This document shows positions 34,930 through 43,845 of a stretch of DNA of 64,000 nucleotides, piece after piece. Origin of the DNA: Prevotella sp. (lineage in GTDB: Bacteria; Bacteroidota; Bacteroidia; Bacteroidales; Bacteroidaceae). The stretch spans positions 1 through 64,000 of the forward strand of contig JAFUFJ010000009.1 of the NCBI GenBank assembly GCA_017469955.1, given 5' to 3'. The number at the start of each line of letters is the position of its first letter. The first letter of the stretch is position 1. Below the pieces are notes generated by a model that made no database searches, was not told the DNA's origin, and saw only the letters and a program-made list of their open reading frames with translations. The translations under genes were made by a program, and so were the position numbers.

Positions 34930-36897
34930 TTATATCGCAAGTAAGGCAAGGGCCAATGCTACCGCACCAGTCATAAACCACACTACATATTTACGTACAT
35001 CACCACTCTGCCACGGACGCATGCTTTCACCTGCTTCATTGGCACCCCAGGCAAGGAAATTGAACGTTCCGTCGACAACATGGCGGTCAAACCATGCTAT
35101 CGGAGTAGAAACACAGCGGAAAATAATGCGATGGGTGACAAACTGCCATATCTCATCTTGATAGAAACGACGATAGGCAGCCTGATGCAAACGTGGGAAT
35201 GCCTTATAGAGTTTGTCCGCTATCGGCTGCTTTTCACCCTTATATATATAGGTAGCAAGCAGGATAGAGCAAACGGCAACTACGATGGAAGTTCCTGCAA
35301 CGGTCCAGTCGAGATGGATATCGTAGGCCTTTCCACTTGCAGATACGAAGTGGCCAAATGGCAAGAAGCCACATAAAATCGTCACAATGGAGAGGAATAT
35401 CAGCGGGAAGGTCATCGTCCACGGTGCTTCATGTGGTGTGTGATGGGCATGAGCTTCCTTGTTTTCGGTGCCCCAGAAGATGCCATAATACAATCTGAAC
35501 ATATAGAATGCCGTCATAGCAGCAACACCTGTCATGATCCAACCTACTACAGGACTGTAATGCATGCAAGCTGTCAGGATCTCATCTTTAGAGAAGAAGC
35601 CCGAGAAAGGAGGAATACCTGCAATTGCAAGACAAGAGATGAGGAAGGTAATATGGGTGATTGGCATGTATTTGCGCAAGCCTCCCATCATTGACATCTC
35701 ATTGGAATGGACTGCATGAATAATACAGCCGGCGCCAAGGAATAGGCAGGCTTTGAACATAGCATGCGTGAACAGATGGAACATCGAGGCCATATAGCCT
35801 AACTGTGCATGGTTGTCAAGCACTGTTCCGGCTTCATGGCTGGGCAGACAGACACCAAGGGCCACCATCATAAACGCAATTTGAGAGATTGTTGAAAATG
35901 CCAATACACGCTTGATATCACTTTGGGCACATGCGACTGCTGCTGCATAGAACGCGGTAAAGACACCAACCCATACGACAATGCTCAACTGAGGCTGGGC
36001 ATATTCTATCCAGAGCGGGAACATTCGGGCAATCTGGAACACACCTGCAACAACCATTGTGGCTGCGTGAATGAGGGCTGATACTGGTGTTGGACCCTCC
36101 ATGGCATCAGGTAGCCATATGTGTAACGGGAACATTGCACTCTTACCTGCACCACCAATGAACATCAACACAAGAGCAGTTGGAAGAATAAAGGCTGCAC
36201 CGGCTATGGCACGCGAGGCTTCTGCCGGAGCTTCCACCAACGCGGCTGCACCATTCAACACCTGCATATCTCCTGCAAACGAGAAGCTAAACGACTGGGT
36301 ATAATAACCGAATATCAAGATTCCTATAAGGAAAAACATATCAGCGAAGCGCGTAACAATGAACGCTTTCTTTGAGGCTGCTATGGCTGGTTTCAACGGA
36401 TAATAGAAACCAATCAGCAAATAAGAACTGACTCCTACCAATTCCCAGAACATATACATCTGGAAAATATTGGTAGCAACCACCAGACCCAGCATCGACA
36501 TGGTGAAGAGTGAGAGGAAAGCATAGTAGCGTTGGAATCCCTTTTCGCCATGCATGTAGCCGAATGAGTAGATATGTACCATCAGACTTACCGTTGAAAT
36601 GACAATTAACATCATCACGGAGATCGGGTCAAGCAGGATACCAAGGTCAAAATGCAAGGTGCCAAGAGGAAGCCATGTGAAGTTATATGGCATCAACGTC
36701 GCATAAACTCCTTCTGCAGTACGGGCTGCAGAGAAATAGTTGAACGCCGTGAAATATGACAATACTGTCACAATACCCAGCGAAGTTGTACCTATAAGGC
36801 CTGCAGTCCTATGTGACATCTTCATCCCACAAAGTCCTAAAACAAGGAATGAGAACAGCGGGAGAAGAAGTATTAAAATTGTATATCCGTAATCCAT
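34930..36897 (-). CDS. nuoL: NADH-quinone oxidoreductase-type subunit L
   Basis: A 655-residue distal antiporter-like subunit. The core block reads MFPLHIWLPDAMEGPTPVSALIHAATMVVAGVF; FWELVGVSSYLLIGF holds the helix-5 Glu; SCLAIAGIPPFSGFFSKDEI follows. The C-terminal 150 residues include the long lateral amphipathic helix region and a last membrane helix (VVWFMTGAVALALALLAI), as in full-length NuoL. So the whole proton-pumping arm is present. Confidence 0.96.
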   Translation of the reverse strand: MDYGYTILILLLPLFSFLVLGLCGMKMSHRTAGLIGTTSLGIVTVLSYFTAFNYFSAARTAEGVYATLMPYNFTWLPLGTLHFDLGILLDPISVMMLIVISTVSLMVHIYSFGYMHGEKGFQRYYAFLSLFTMSMLGLVVATNIFQMYMFWELVGVSSYLLIGFYYPLKPAIAASKKAFIVTRFADMFFLIGILIFGYYTQSFSFSFAGDMQVLNGAAALVEAPAEASRAIAGAAFILPTALVLMFIGGAGKSAMFPLHIWLPDAMEGPTPVSALIHAATMVVAGVFQIARMFPLWIEYAQPQLSIVVWVGVFTAFYAAAVACAQSDIKRVLAFSTISQIAFMMVALGVCLPSHEAGTVLDNHAQLGYMASMFHLFTHAMFKACLFLGAGCIIHAVHSNEMSMMGGLRKYMPITHITFLISCLAIAGIPPFSGFFSKDEILTACMHYSPVVGWIMTGVAAMTAFYMFRLYYGIFWGTENKEAHAHHTPHEAPWTMTFPLIFLSIVTILCGFLPFGHFVSASGKAYDIHLDWTVAGTSIVVAVCSILLATYIYKGEKQPIADKLYKAFPRLHQAAYRRFYQDEIWQFVTHRIIFRCVSTPIAWFDRHVVDGTFNFLAWGANEAGESMRPWQSGDVRKYVVWFMTGAVALALALLAI

Positions 36898-36938
36898 TTT
36901 CTATTCTTTTATCTTAAATTCCTAATCTATACGATGGG

Positions 36939-37247
36939 TTACCACTTCATATTCTCAATACTGTTCACCTGATCACTATGGAAATTGCGATATACATTAA
37001 TGATAATCGCAATAGCAACAGCTGTTTCGGCTGCACTTACACCGATCGAAAAGAGCGTAAAGAAGAAGCCTTCAAGCTGTTCAGGGAAAAGGTAGCGGTT
37101 GAGAACTGCAAAATTCATGTCTACGGCATTCAAGACAAGCTCTACAGATATCAGCATAGCAACCAGGTTGCGGCGGGTCACAAAGCCGAAGAAGCCTATG
37201 AAAAACAACAGTGCACTAAGCACAAGATAACATTCAACAGGTATCAT
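36939..37247 (-). CDS. nuoK: NADH-quinone oxidoreductase-type subunit K
   Basis: A 102-residue three-helix membrane subunit. It carries the two conserved membrane Glu residues of the E-channel: one in LISVELVLNAVDMNF, the other in SAAETAVAIAI. Its start overlaps the nuoJ stop by 4 bases, so translation is probably coupled. Confidence 0.95.
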   Translation of the reverse strand: MIPVECYLVLSALLFFIGFFGFVTRRNLVAMLISVELVLNAVDMNFAVLNRYLFPEQLEGFFFTLFSIGVSAAETAVAIAIIINVYRNFHSDQVNSIENMKW

Positions 37248-37765
37248 TGTCTATCCTCCTTTCTTGCAATCATAATACCACCAATGATACATGCCAGCAG
37301 GAACAATGAGATAAACTCAAAAGGAAGCACATACTGATACTTCTCTGAACCTACCAAAGCCATGCCGATCTGTTCCATTGGGACTTCAGAATCGGCCATC
37401 TCAGTGAAACGATTGATAAACTGATGTTTCAATAAAACAAAGACTACCACTGCCAAACCAGCAAGAGCTGCCAGTGCTCCCGTTATGACTCTCGAACCTT
37501 TTAGGCGCTCCTGAAAGCCTTGCAATGTCTGTTTTGACACTAATTGAATAGCGAAAATATAAAGCATTGTCACACCTCCAGCATATACAGCGACCTGAGC
37601 TGTACCAAGGAATGTGTAGTCAAGCAGGAAATAAACACCTGCTACGCCGAAGAGAACGAAAAGCAAAAAAGTTGCAGCTCGCATAATTCTCTTTGTAGTT
37701 ACGCACAAAATGGCCGAGCCAAGAATGACGAAAGCCAAAATGCAAAACATTACTATATTTGCCAT
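37244..37765 (-). CDS. nuoJ: NADH-quinone oxidoreductase-type subunit J
   Basis: A 173-residue membrane subunit with five hydrophobic segments. The TAQVAVYAGGVTMLYIFAI region is the conserved helix 3 with its pi-bulge next to the E-channel. The remainder is less conserved, as usual for NuoJ. It overlaps nuoK by 4 bases. A 93-base gap to nuoI holds no other gene. Confidence 0.93.
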   Translation of the reverse strand: MANIVMFCILAFVILGSAILCVTTKRIMRAATFLLFVLFGVAGVYFLLDYTFLGTAQVAVYAGGVTMLYIFAIQLVSKQTLQGFQERLKGSRVITGALAALAGLAVVVFVLLKHQFINRFTEMADSEVPMEQIGMALVGSEKYQYVLPFEFISLFLLACIIGGIMIARKEDRQ

Positions 37766-37858
37766 ATTAATTATATTTTGAAGTTTTGAGGTCGTCTATC
37801 TCACAAATTATCGGATGTTTCCATTCCTTATTATCTGTCATTATACGACCTGCCTGCT

Positions 37859-38392
37859 TTACTTTGTTCTGGTGTTGAACTTGCCTATTGTCTGTTCTTC
37901 TCCACCATCAATGAGCTGAGGTAGCGATCCTCCCGCATATATCTCTTTGTCTAAATGTAACACAAGGGCATCACGATCAAACACTGCATTCTCAAAATCA
38001 TTCGTAAACTCAATTGCTCCGAAATTACAAGCGTTAGTACAGAGCTGGCAAAACATACAGTCACCGAGGTCATACTGATAGTCAAGCAGCACTTTTTTCT
38101 TCTTGCCGGTTTCGGGATCTTCACGCATTTCCGATGAAATCTTTATGGTTCCATTAGGGCAAGCCTTCTCACAGAGTGTACAAGCCGTGCACTTATATGC
38201 TCCATTCTCATCGCGAAGAAACACAAGTCTCCCACGATGGCGCTTAGCGACGTGAAGTGTTGTCTTGCGGTTCTCGGGATATTGCTCCGTTGACTTTGGG
38301 GTGAAATACTCCTTCAGTGTGACTTTCATTCCCGTTGCCAATGTCTTTATCGCACCTGCAATTTCGCCGAAATAGGATTTATTCTGTTCCAT
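37859..38392 (-). CDS. nuoI: NADH-quinone oxidoreductase-type subunit I
   Basis: A 177-residue peripheral subunit carrying clusters N6a and N6b. Two ferredoxin motifs are intact: C68-x2-C71-x2-C74-x3-C78 (CTACTLCEKACP) and C112-x2-C115-x2-C118-x3-C122 (CMFCQLCTNACNF). The second ends with Asn in place of the usual Pro. With NuoEFG missing, these clusters would be the electron entry side of the complex, possibly docking ferredoxin or another donor protein. That is inference. Confidence 0.95.
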   Translation of the reverse strand: MEQNKSYFGEIAGAIKTLATGMKVTLKEYFTPKSTEQYPENRKTTLHVAKRHRGRLVFLRDENGAYKCTACTLCEKACPNGTIKISSEMREDPETGKKKKVLLDYQYDLGDCMFCQLCTNACNFGAIEFTNDFENAVFDRDALVLHLDKEIYAGGSLPQLIDGGEEQTIGKFNTRTK

Positions 38393-38442
38393 TTTCTTTC
38401 CTTTTTACTATTATTCTATAGTTGCCATAGTGTCTATAGGTA

Positions 38443-39528
38443 CTATAAATATAATCCCAGTGCCACTACGAAAGCCATCAACACAAGGTTAAAGAGTGAC
38501 AATGGCATCAGATATTTCCATTCAAGTTTCATAATTTGGTCAATACGCAGGCGCGGGAAAGTCCACTTTATCCACATCAGCAGCCACACAACAGCAAATG
38601 CTTTTCCAAGAAACCATACGATTCCCGGAATATAGTTCATCACGTTGTCAAAGGCCTCGATACCGATATTCACAGGTGCCCATCCGCCAAGGAAGACTGT
38701 TGTGGCAATACCGGCAATGATAAAGAGGTTTAGAAACTCAGCCAGATAGAAGAATCCGAATCCCATGCCAGAGTACTCTGTATGATGACCTGCGGTTAAT
38801 TCGCTTTCTGCCTCTGCCATATCGAAGGGACCTCTGTTTGCTTCTGCATTGCCTGCAACAAGAAAAACGAGGAATGCGATGACTGCAGGGATATGGCCTT
38901 TTATGATAAGCCAGTTCCATGGTCCGGTCTGATAGTCAACAATGCCACTGATCTGCATTGTGCCTGTCAGGATGATGGCAGTGATAAGACAGAGACACAG
39001 CGACATCTCATAGGAGATCATCTGCACCGCTGCACGCATTGCCGACACCACAGAATACTTATTATTAGAGCCCCATCCGGCCAGGAAGATGCCGATTACG
39101 CCTATTGACGAGATGGCTGTCAGCAGGAATATTCCCACATTGAAGTCAAGCACTACGGCACCCTTGTTCCAGGGGAGGAACGAGAATGCGCCTACCGAAC
39201 CGACAATGACCAGCAGAGGAGCAAGGGCATAGAGAAACTTATCGGCCTTATCTACGAAGAAGATTTCCTTGATAAGCATCTTCACCACGTCGGCAAACAC
39301 CTGGAATATACCCCATGGGCCGACGCGCATCGGGCCCAGACGGCACTGAAAGTAGGCACAAACCTTACGTTCCATGAATATCAATGCGATGGCAAGCAGA
39401 GCATATCCCACAAGAATGAGCAGTCCTACCAGCACACATTCAATGAGAATTGACAAGAAATCGCCCAATCCCAAAGTGGAACGAAGCAGGTTGTCAATCC
39501 ATGTTGATATTATTGAAAAGTCAAACAT
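38443..39528 (-). CDS. nuoH: NADH-quinone oxidoreductase-type subunit H
   Basis: A 361-residue membrane subunit forming part of the quinone chamber, with about eight helices. Conserved blocks are ERKVCAYFQCRLGPMRVGPWGIFQ in the first loop, GNAEANRGPFDMAEAESELTAGHHTEYSG (the charged E-channel loop) and KWTFPRLRIDQIM near the C-terminus. It precedes nuoI by 50 bases in the usual order. Confidence 0.96.
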   Translation of the reverse strand: MFDFSIISTWIDNLLRSTLGLGDFLSILIECVLVGLLILVGYALLAIALIFMERKVCAYFQCRLGPMRVGPWGIFQVFADVVKMLIKEIFFVDKADKFLYALAPLLVIVGSVGAFSFLPWNKGAVVLDFNVGIFLLTAISSIGVIGIFLAGWGSNNKYSVVSAMRAAVQMISYEMSLCLCLITAIILTGTMQISGIVDYQTGPWNWLIIKGHIPAVIAFLVFLVAGNAEANRGPFDMAEAESELTAGHHTEYSGMGFGFFYLAEFLNLFIIAGIATTVFLGGWAPVNIGIEAFDNVMNYIPGIVWFLGKAFAVVWLLMWIKWTFPRLRIDQIMKLEWKYLMPLSLFNLVLMAFVVALGLYL

Positions 39529-39569
39529 ATAATCTTTAATCTTTCATTTAGAATGTTTCGTCATCCGAA

Positions 39570-41132
39570 TTACCGGTCAATATCTGGGATTACCACGTCG
39601 ATAGCCGCTGTCGTTGTCACGAGGTCAGCTATTTTCTGTCCACGCAGCATCGTGTCAAGGGCACCGATCAAGGTGAGTCCCATTGGTCTCATTTTCATGC
39701 GATACGGGCTCTTGTCGCCTTTCGAGTCGAGATAAACGCCAAACTCGCCACTGGCTCCTTCCACAGAGAAGTACCACTGTCCTTCAGGCACCTTGATGAT
39801 AGGCTTCTGCTTCACGTAGAAGTCACCCTCGGGAATGTTGTCGATGAGCTGTTCGATGATAGAGAGGCTCTGGTACATTTCCTGTATATGTACAAGATAA
39901 CGGTCCATAGAGTCTGCCCCTGTAAGCGTGATTTGCTGCCAGTCAACCTTGTCATACAGGTCGTACGGATGATTCTTTCTGACATCATTCTTCCAGCCTG
40001 CTGCCCGTCCTGCGGGTCCGGTTACGGCATAATTGATGCAATCTTCGAGGTTCATCACGCCGACTTTCTCCAGACGGTTGTGAGTGATGACGTTGTCGCC
40101 AAACACGTCCATGTATTCCTGTATTGTCGGTTTCAGATATTTCACCAGATCCTTTACGTTCTTGACGAAATTCGGATCGATGTCGTCTTGCAGTCCTCCA
40201 ATGCGGTAATAGTTCTGGATAAGGCGACCGCCGGTCGTCTCTTCCATGACGTTCAGTACGTGCTCACGGTCACGCATACAATAAAGGAAAGCCGTCAATG
40301 CGCCCAAGTCTTGCGCCGTACATCCGCAATATAGCAGATGAGAGTCAAGGCGCTGCAGCTCGTCCATGATCGTTCTGATGTATTTGATGCGATCAGTGAG
40401 CTCTACGCCCATGCCCTCTTCTATCACACCTACCAAGGCATGGCGGTGCATCATGGCAGAAAGATAGTTCAGACGGTCGGTCAAGGCCAGCGTCTGTGGA
40501 TAGGTCATTCCTTCCCACATCTTTTCTATACCGCGATGAATATATCCCAGATGCGGATAGATTCGCTTCACCTGCTCGCCGTCAAGCACTGTCTGCAGGC
40601 GCAGCACTCCATGGGTTGACGGGTGTTGCGGACCGATGTTCACCACATAGTCGTCTTCGGTGAAAAGGCGATTCTGCTTGATTGTCAGCTTTCCGTCTTC
40701 CGTAAGACTGTATTCCAACCCATACTCAGGCTCTACATCGTCGTCGAGTGTGTAGTTGTCGTCTGCCTTAAAGTCCTTACGCAGGGGATATCCTTTGAAG
40801 TCTGTGCGCAGGAAAAGGCGACGCATATCTGGATGACCTAAGAATTTGATACCCAGGAAGTCGAACACTTCACGCTCCAGTAAGTCTGCGGCATGCCACA
40901 GTTTCAATACTGACGGAACTACATTGTCTTCGCCAACTTTCTTGGCCAAGGTCTTCACTGCGATGCGTTCATGGGTAGAGGTATTCTCAAGAATATAGAC
41001 ACACCCAAGTCCTTCCTCGCCGAAGTCTTCACCAATAATGGTTACGAGATAGTCGAAATGCTGCTTTTCCTTCAGCGCTTGCATCTGCTGTGCAAAGCTT
41101 TCAAAACTGAAAACCTGAAAATCTAATTTCAT
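39570..41132 (-). CDS. nuoCD: Fused complex I subunit C/D
   Basis: A 520-residue fusion of two hydrophilic subunits. The N-terminal part (about 1-125) is the 30-kDa NuoC domain, with EREVFDFLGIKFLGHPDMRRLFLRTDFKGYPLRKDF as its signature. An acidic linker (about 125-160) joins it to the 49-kDa NuoD domain, which starts near VVNIGPQHPSTHGVLRL (163-179). NuoD with NuoB builds the quinone-reducing site; the quinone-binding His lies in QHPSTHG. The last residues, AIDVVIPDIDR, are typical. The start overlaps the nuoB stop by 4 bases. Confidence 0.96.
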   Translation of the reverse strand: MKLDFQVFSFESFAQQMQALKEKQHFDYLVTIIGEDFGEEGLGCVYILENTSTHERIAVKTLAKKVGEDNVVPSVLKLWHAADLLEREVFDFLGIKFLGHPDMRRLFLRTDFKGYPLRKDFKADDNYTLDDDVEPEYGLEYSLTEDGKLTIKQNRLFTEDDYVVNIGPQHPSTHGVLRLQTVLDGEQVKRIYPHLGYIHRGIEKMWEGMTYPQTLALTDRLNYLSAMMHRHALVGVIEEGMGVELTDRIKYIRTIMDELQRLDSHLLYCGCTAQDLGALTAFLYCMRDREHVLNVMEETTGGRLIQNYYRIGGLQDDIDPNFVKNVKDLVKYLKPTIQEYMDVFGDNVITHNRLEKVGVMNLEDCINYAVTGPAGRAAGWKNDVRKNHPYDLYDKVDWQQITLTGADSMDRYLVHIQEMYQSLSIIEQLIDNIPEGDFYVKQKPIIKVPEGQWYFSVEGASGEFGVYLDSKGDKSPYRMKMRPMGLTLIGALDTMLRGQKIADLVTTTAAIDVVIPDIDR

Positions 41133-41827
41133 TGTGCGCCCTCCTCTTTCTTTAATTCTTCAACAAACTCTTCCGGTACCTCAGTAACCACGATGGGTTT
41201 TCCTTTCTTTCCATACGTCAGTTCTTCGTTAGAGACGCCTAATTGACGTTCCTCCTTCGTTTGTTTATGGTTGGCACCGCCAAAGAACTTTTCTACTTTC
41301 ACCTTGCGTTGCAACTGCATCATGCCATACATGATTGCTTCCGGACGTGGAGGACAGCCGGGGATGAACACGTCTACGGGCACAATTTCTTCTATTCCGC
41401 GTACGACGTGGTAGCTTTGTTTGAAGGGTCCGCCCGAGATGGCACATCCGCCAACGGCTATTACATACTTAGGCTCTGCCATTTCGTCGTAAAGACGCTT
41501 CAAGGCTGGTGCCATTTTATGGGTAATAGTACCGGCACACATGATCAAGTCTGCTTGACGCGGGGAGTTGCGAGTCACTTCAAATCCGAAGCGCGCAAAG
41601 TCGTAACGTGCACAGCCTACGGCCATAAACTCGATGCCACAGCATGAGGTTGCGAACGTCAATGACCAAAGGGAATTGGCACGTCCCCAGTTGATTGCCT
41701 GGTCGAGTGAGCCCACAACAACGTTTACACCGCCCTCATGAAGCTCGTCAACAATCTTCTCGAGGCCTTTGTTGTCCTTAAACTCGTCGTAAGGAATACT
41801 CTTGATGCGTGGTTTTCTTACTTCCAT
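41129..41827 (-). CDS. nuoB: NADH-quinone oxidoreductase-type subunit B
   Basis: A 232-residue peripheral subunit that holds the terminal [4Fe-4S] cluster N2. The ligands appear as the adjacent pair C62-C63 (TSCCGIEFMAVG), a Cys in LIMCAGTITHKM and a Cys in PGCPPRPEAI. A charged C-terminal tail of about 50 residues extends past the usual core. The start ATG 41827 lies inside the end of nuoA (10-base overlap). A longer upstream start would run through nuoA and is unlikely. Confidence 0.95.
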   Translation of the reverse strand: MEVRKPRIKSIPYDEFKDNKGLEKIVDELHEGGVNVVVGSLDQAINWGRANSLWSLTFATSCCGIEFMAVGCARYDFARFGFEVTRNSPRQADLIMCAGTITHKMAPALKRLYDEMAEPKYVIAVGGCAISGGPFKQSYHVVRGIEEIVPVDVFIPGCPPRPEAIMYGMMQLQRKVKVEKFFGGANHKQTKEERQLGVSNEELTYGKKGKPIVVTEVPEEFVEELKKEEGAQ

Positions 41828-42168
41828 TCCAGCGCTCCTTTCCGCCAAGCATAAGCCAGGCCAAATACCAATACGAGCAGGAAGAAGCCGATGCTGACGA
41901 GTGCCGTCGAACCAAACTGCTTGACAACTACTGCCCAAGGATAGAGGAACACGGTCTCAATGTCGAACATCAGGAAAAGAATGGCCACGAGATAGAAGCC
42001 TATCGACACGGGCAACCATGAGGAACCGCGGGTCGGTATGCCACTTTCATAGGGCTCTCCCTTTACCTTGTTATACGAACGGGGACCGATGAGCTTGGCC
42101 ACAACATATGCGCCGATGACCAAGACAGCAGCCGTCAGTAAAACGGTAATTAAAAGTGTAAAATACAT
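41818..42168 (-). CDS. nuoA: NADH-quinone oxidoreductase-type subunit A
   Basis: A 116-residue three-helix membrane subunit beside the quinone site. The loop reads NKVKGEPYESGIPTRGS; canonical NuoA has E-x-Y-ECG here and this protein has ESG. FYLVAILFLMFDIETVFLYPWA is the conserved helix 2. It is the first gene of the operon, with a promoter box about 65 bases upstream. Confidence 0.95.
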   Translation of the reverse strand: MYFTLLITVLLTAAVLVIGAYVVAKLIGPRSYNKVKGEPYESGIPTRGSSWLPVSIGFYLVAILFLMFDIETVFLYPWAVVVKQFGSTALVSIGFFLLVLVFGLAYAWRKGALEWK

Positions 42169-42232
42169 AAAAATAATATTATAACGTTATATTTTGTTTG
42201 TTCGCTTTCACAAGCTTTTTTATATTTGAGCG

Positions 42233-42240
42233 CAAAGGTA
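42233..42240 (-). promoter_or_regulatory. Promoter of the nuo operon
   Basis: Minus-strand -7 box TACCTTTG in front of nuoA. The -33 region is weak. Confidence 0.65.
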
Positions 42241-42274
42241 CAAATTTATTTGTAAACCGAAGCACTTTTTAACG

Positions 42275-42296
42275 AAAAAAGTAATGTGGAGATTAC
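42275..42296 (-). terminator. Short terminator after the 112-residue reading frame
   Basis: On the minus strand GTAAT-CTCCAC-ATTAC is followed by six T. The stop codon of the upstream frame lies inside the first arm. Confidence 0.55.
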
Positions 42297-42631
42297 ATTT
42301 CGGATATGTCAATGTGCTCCCTGAAATTTTCCGGTTTGCCGTTTGCGGGGGATAAAACACGACGTGCTTTGTAATAATAATTCTGAATATCCCTGTCAAG
42401 AACAGGGCATAAAGAAAAGGCTTGCCAATGAGAGTCCGGGCCGTTTTTCTGCTTAGACATGCAGATTCTGAAACTGACAAGGAAGGCATCACCAGAAGAA
42501 ATCTTAGGTTTCTCAACAACTTTTACAACAATTCCTGCATAGAAGAAGCTGCATTCACGGCATGAAAGCCACCCTTTCTTGTCATGAAATGGCAGCCTTC
42601 TCCGCATCGTCCGCAAGCCATCAAAAGTCAA
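42293..42631 (-). CDS. Possible small protein of unknown function
   Basis: A 112-residue frame in the gap upstream of nuoA. Its C-terminal two thirds (GIVVKVVEKPKISSGDAFLV onward) has normal amino-acid composition and coding-like codon choice. A short terminator directly follows its stop. The N-terminal third, rich in Arg and Cys, is less convincing and the true start may be internal. I recognise no family and found no consensus promoter. It may be a real orphan gene or a gene remnant. The flanking 42632-42780 holds nothing else. Confidence 0.4.
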   Translation of the reverse strand: MTFDGLRTMRRRLPFHDKKGWLSCRECSFFYAGIVVKVVEKPKISSGDAFLVSFRICMSKQKNGPDSHWQAFSLCPVLDRDIQNYYYKARRVLSPANGKPENFREHIDISEM

Positions 42632-42780
42632 GAGACGCCTACCCTGCTGACAATCAGAAAGTTGTAAAAATCACAAAAATTGCCGTCATTTTCCTTCGTC
42701 TTGCCTCTATTCGCCAGGACAAGGCACCAAAAAACACATCTTTGTAAATATCTATGACAATAATTCGCAGAAGTTTCCCG

Positions 42781-43674
42781 TCACTTTTCAGTGCAATGGA
42801 AAAGAGCAAGCTGGCTTATCGGACTCTTCAATATCGTTCCGACCGTGAAGCCTTCTTCACTTGCTGCCTCATGAAGCAGGCTGGAGAAATGATGAGCAAT
42901 GCTGCCCACGAAGCTGACGGGCAGGTCGGCTCGCCCATAGGGCTTCACGTTATTAGCAAAAAACTCTCGGAAAGCACTGACTATCAAGTTGTTTATTGTT
43001 GAATCGTCGACATGTTCCTTCAGGAAAGGAGCCAGAGATGCGAGGAAACGGTTGGGCATGGGTTCGCGATACACCTTGGCCATCACGTCGTCAAGCGTAA
43101 GCCCATAGGCCTGCTCGAAAGCCTCTCGCAGCGACGAAGGCATCATCCGCTTATAGAGAGACGTCAGGAGTCTCCGCCCGAGAAAGGCCCCACTACCCTC
43201 GTCACCGAGCACATAGCCGAGCGCAGGGGTATTCTCCGTGATACGAGTGCCATCATAAAGACACGAGTTAGAACCCGTCCCGAGAATACAAGCAATACCC
43301 TCGCTCCGCCGGCAAAGTGCCCTTGCCGCACCAAGAAGGTCGGAGTTGAAGGACATCTCTCCTGCTCTTATAAGGGCATTTCCGAAAGCTTCCTTGAACA
43401 CACTTGTCATCTTTTCCACTTGGTCAGGACGGCATCCTGCCCCATAATAATAAAGAGTAATGGGCTTGCCTGCCCCCTCTCCCATGCTTTCCAACCGACG
43501 GGAAAGGGCCGGAATCAATTCGGAACTGAGCACGCTCAATATGCTCTCTCGCGACATAACGACAGGATTGATGCCTTGAGTGTGAAACAAAGGGAGGTCG
43601 ACTGGCATAGCCTTCTCGCCGTCAAAAAGCAACCAGTCGGTCTTCGTGCTCCCGCTATCTGCAATTAATGTCAT
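42781..43674 (-). CDS. BadF/BadG-family ATPase, N-acetylglucosamine kinase-like
   Basis: A 297-residue member of the actin-like BadF/BadG/BcrA/BcrD superfamily, closest in layout to N-acetylglucosamine or glucosamine kinases. Visible parts are phosphate-1 loop DSGSTKTDW (6-14), phosphate-2 region CILGTGSNSCLYDG, and the GYVLGDEGSGAFLGRRLL block shared by the sugar kinases. Cytosolic. It is a single gene, divergent from the mscS gene. The exact sugar is not decided by the sequence. The start ATG 43674 gives the standard N-terminus. Confidence 0.85.
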   Translation of the reverse strand: MTLIADSGSTKTDWLLFDGEKAMPVDLPLFHTQGINPVVMSRESILSVLSSELIPALSRRLESMGEGAGKPITLYYYGAGCRPDQVEKMTSVFKEAFGNALIRAGEMSFNSDLLGAARALCRRSEGIACILGTGSNSCLYDGTRITENTPALGYVLGDEGSGAFLGRRLLTSLYKRMMPSSLREAFEQAYGLTLDDVMAKVYREPMPNRFLASLAPFLKEHVDDSTINNLIVSAFREFFANNVKPYGRADLPVSFVGSIAHHFSSLLHEAASEEGFTVGTILKSPISQLALFHCTEK

Positions 43675-43792
43675 GGTGATGTTATTTTCTTGCAAAAGTA
43701 TGAAAAAGTTCAAACAAACCCGTCGCCGTTCATTGCTTTTTCACTCTTTTTCGCTAAAGAAATGTGTTTTTGACTAAAAAACACAAAATAAT

Positions 43793-43823
43793 TTTGTTCT
43801 TCGGCAAAGATACACTAATTTTG
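43793..43823 (+). promoter_or_regulatory. Promoter of the MscS-family gene
   Basis: TTTG (43793-43796), 19 bases, TAATTTTG (43816-43823). Confidence 0.85.
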
Positions 43824-43845
43824 TGGCCTGATTAATCCTACGGAA

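Noticed and set aside
43012-43668. A 218-codon plus-strand frame
   Set aside because: It is the shadow of the BadF-type kinase gene, whose motifs are clear on the minus strand.
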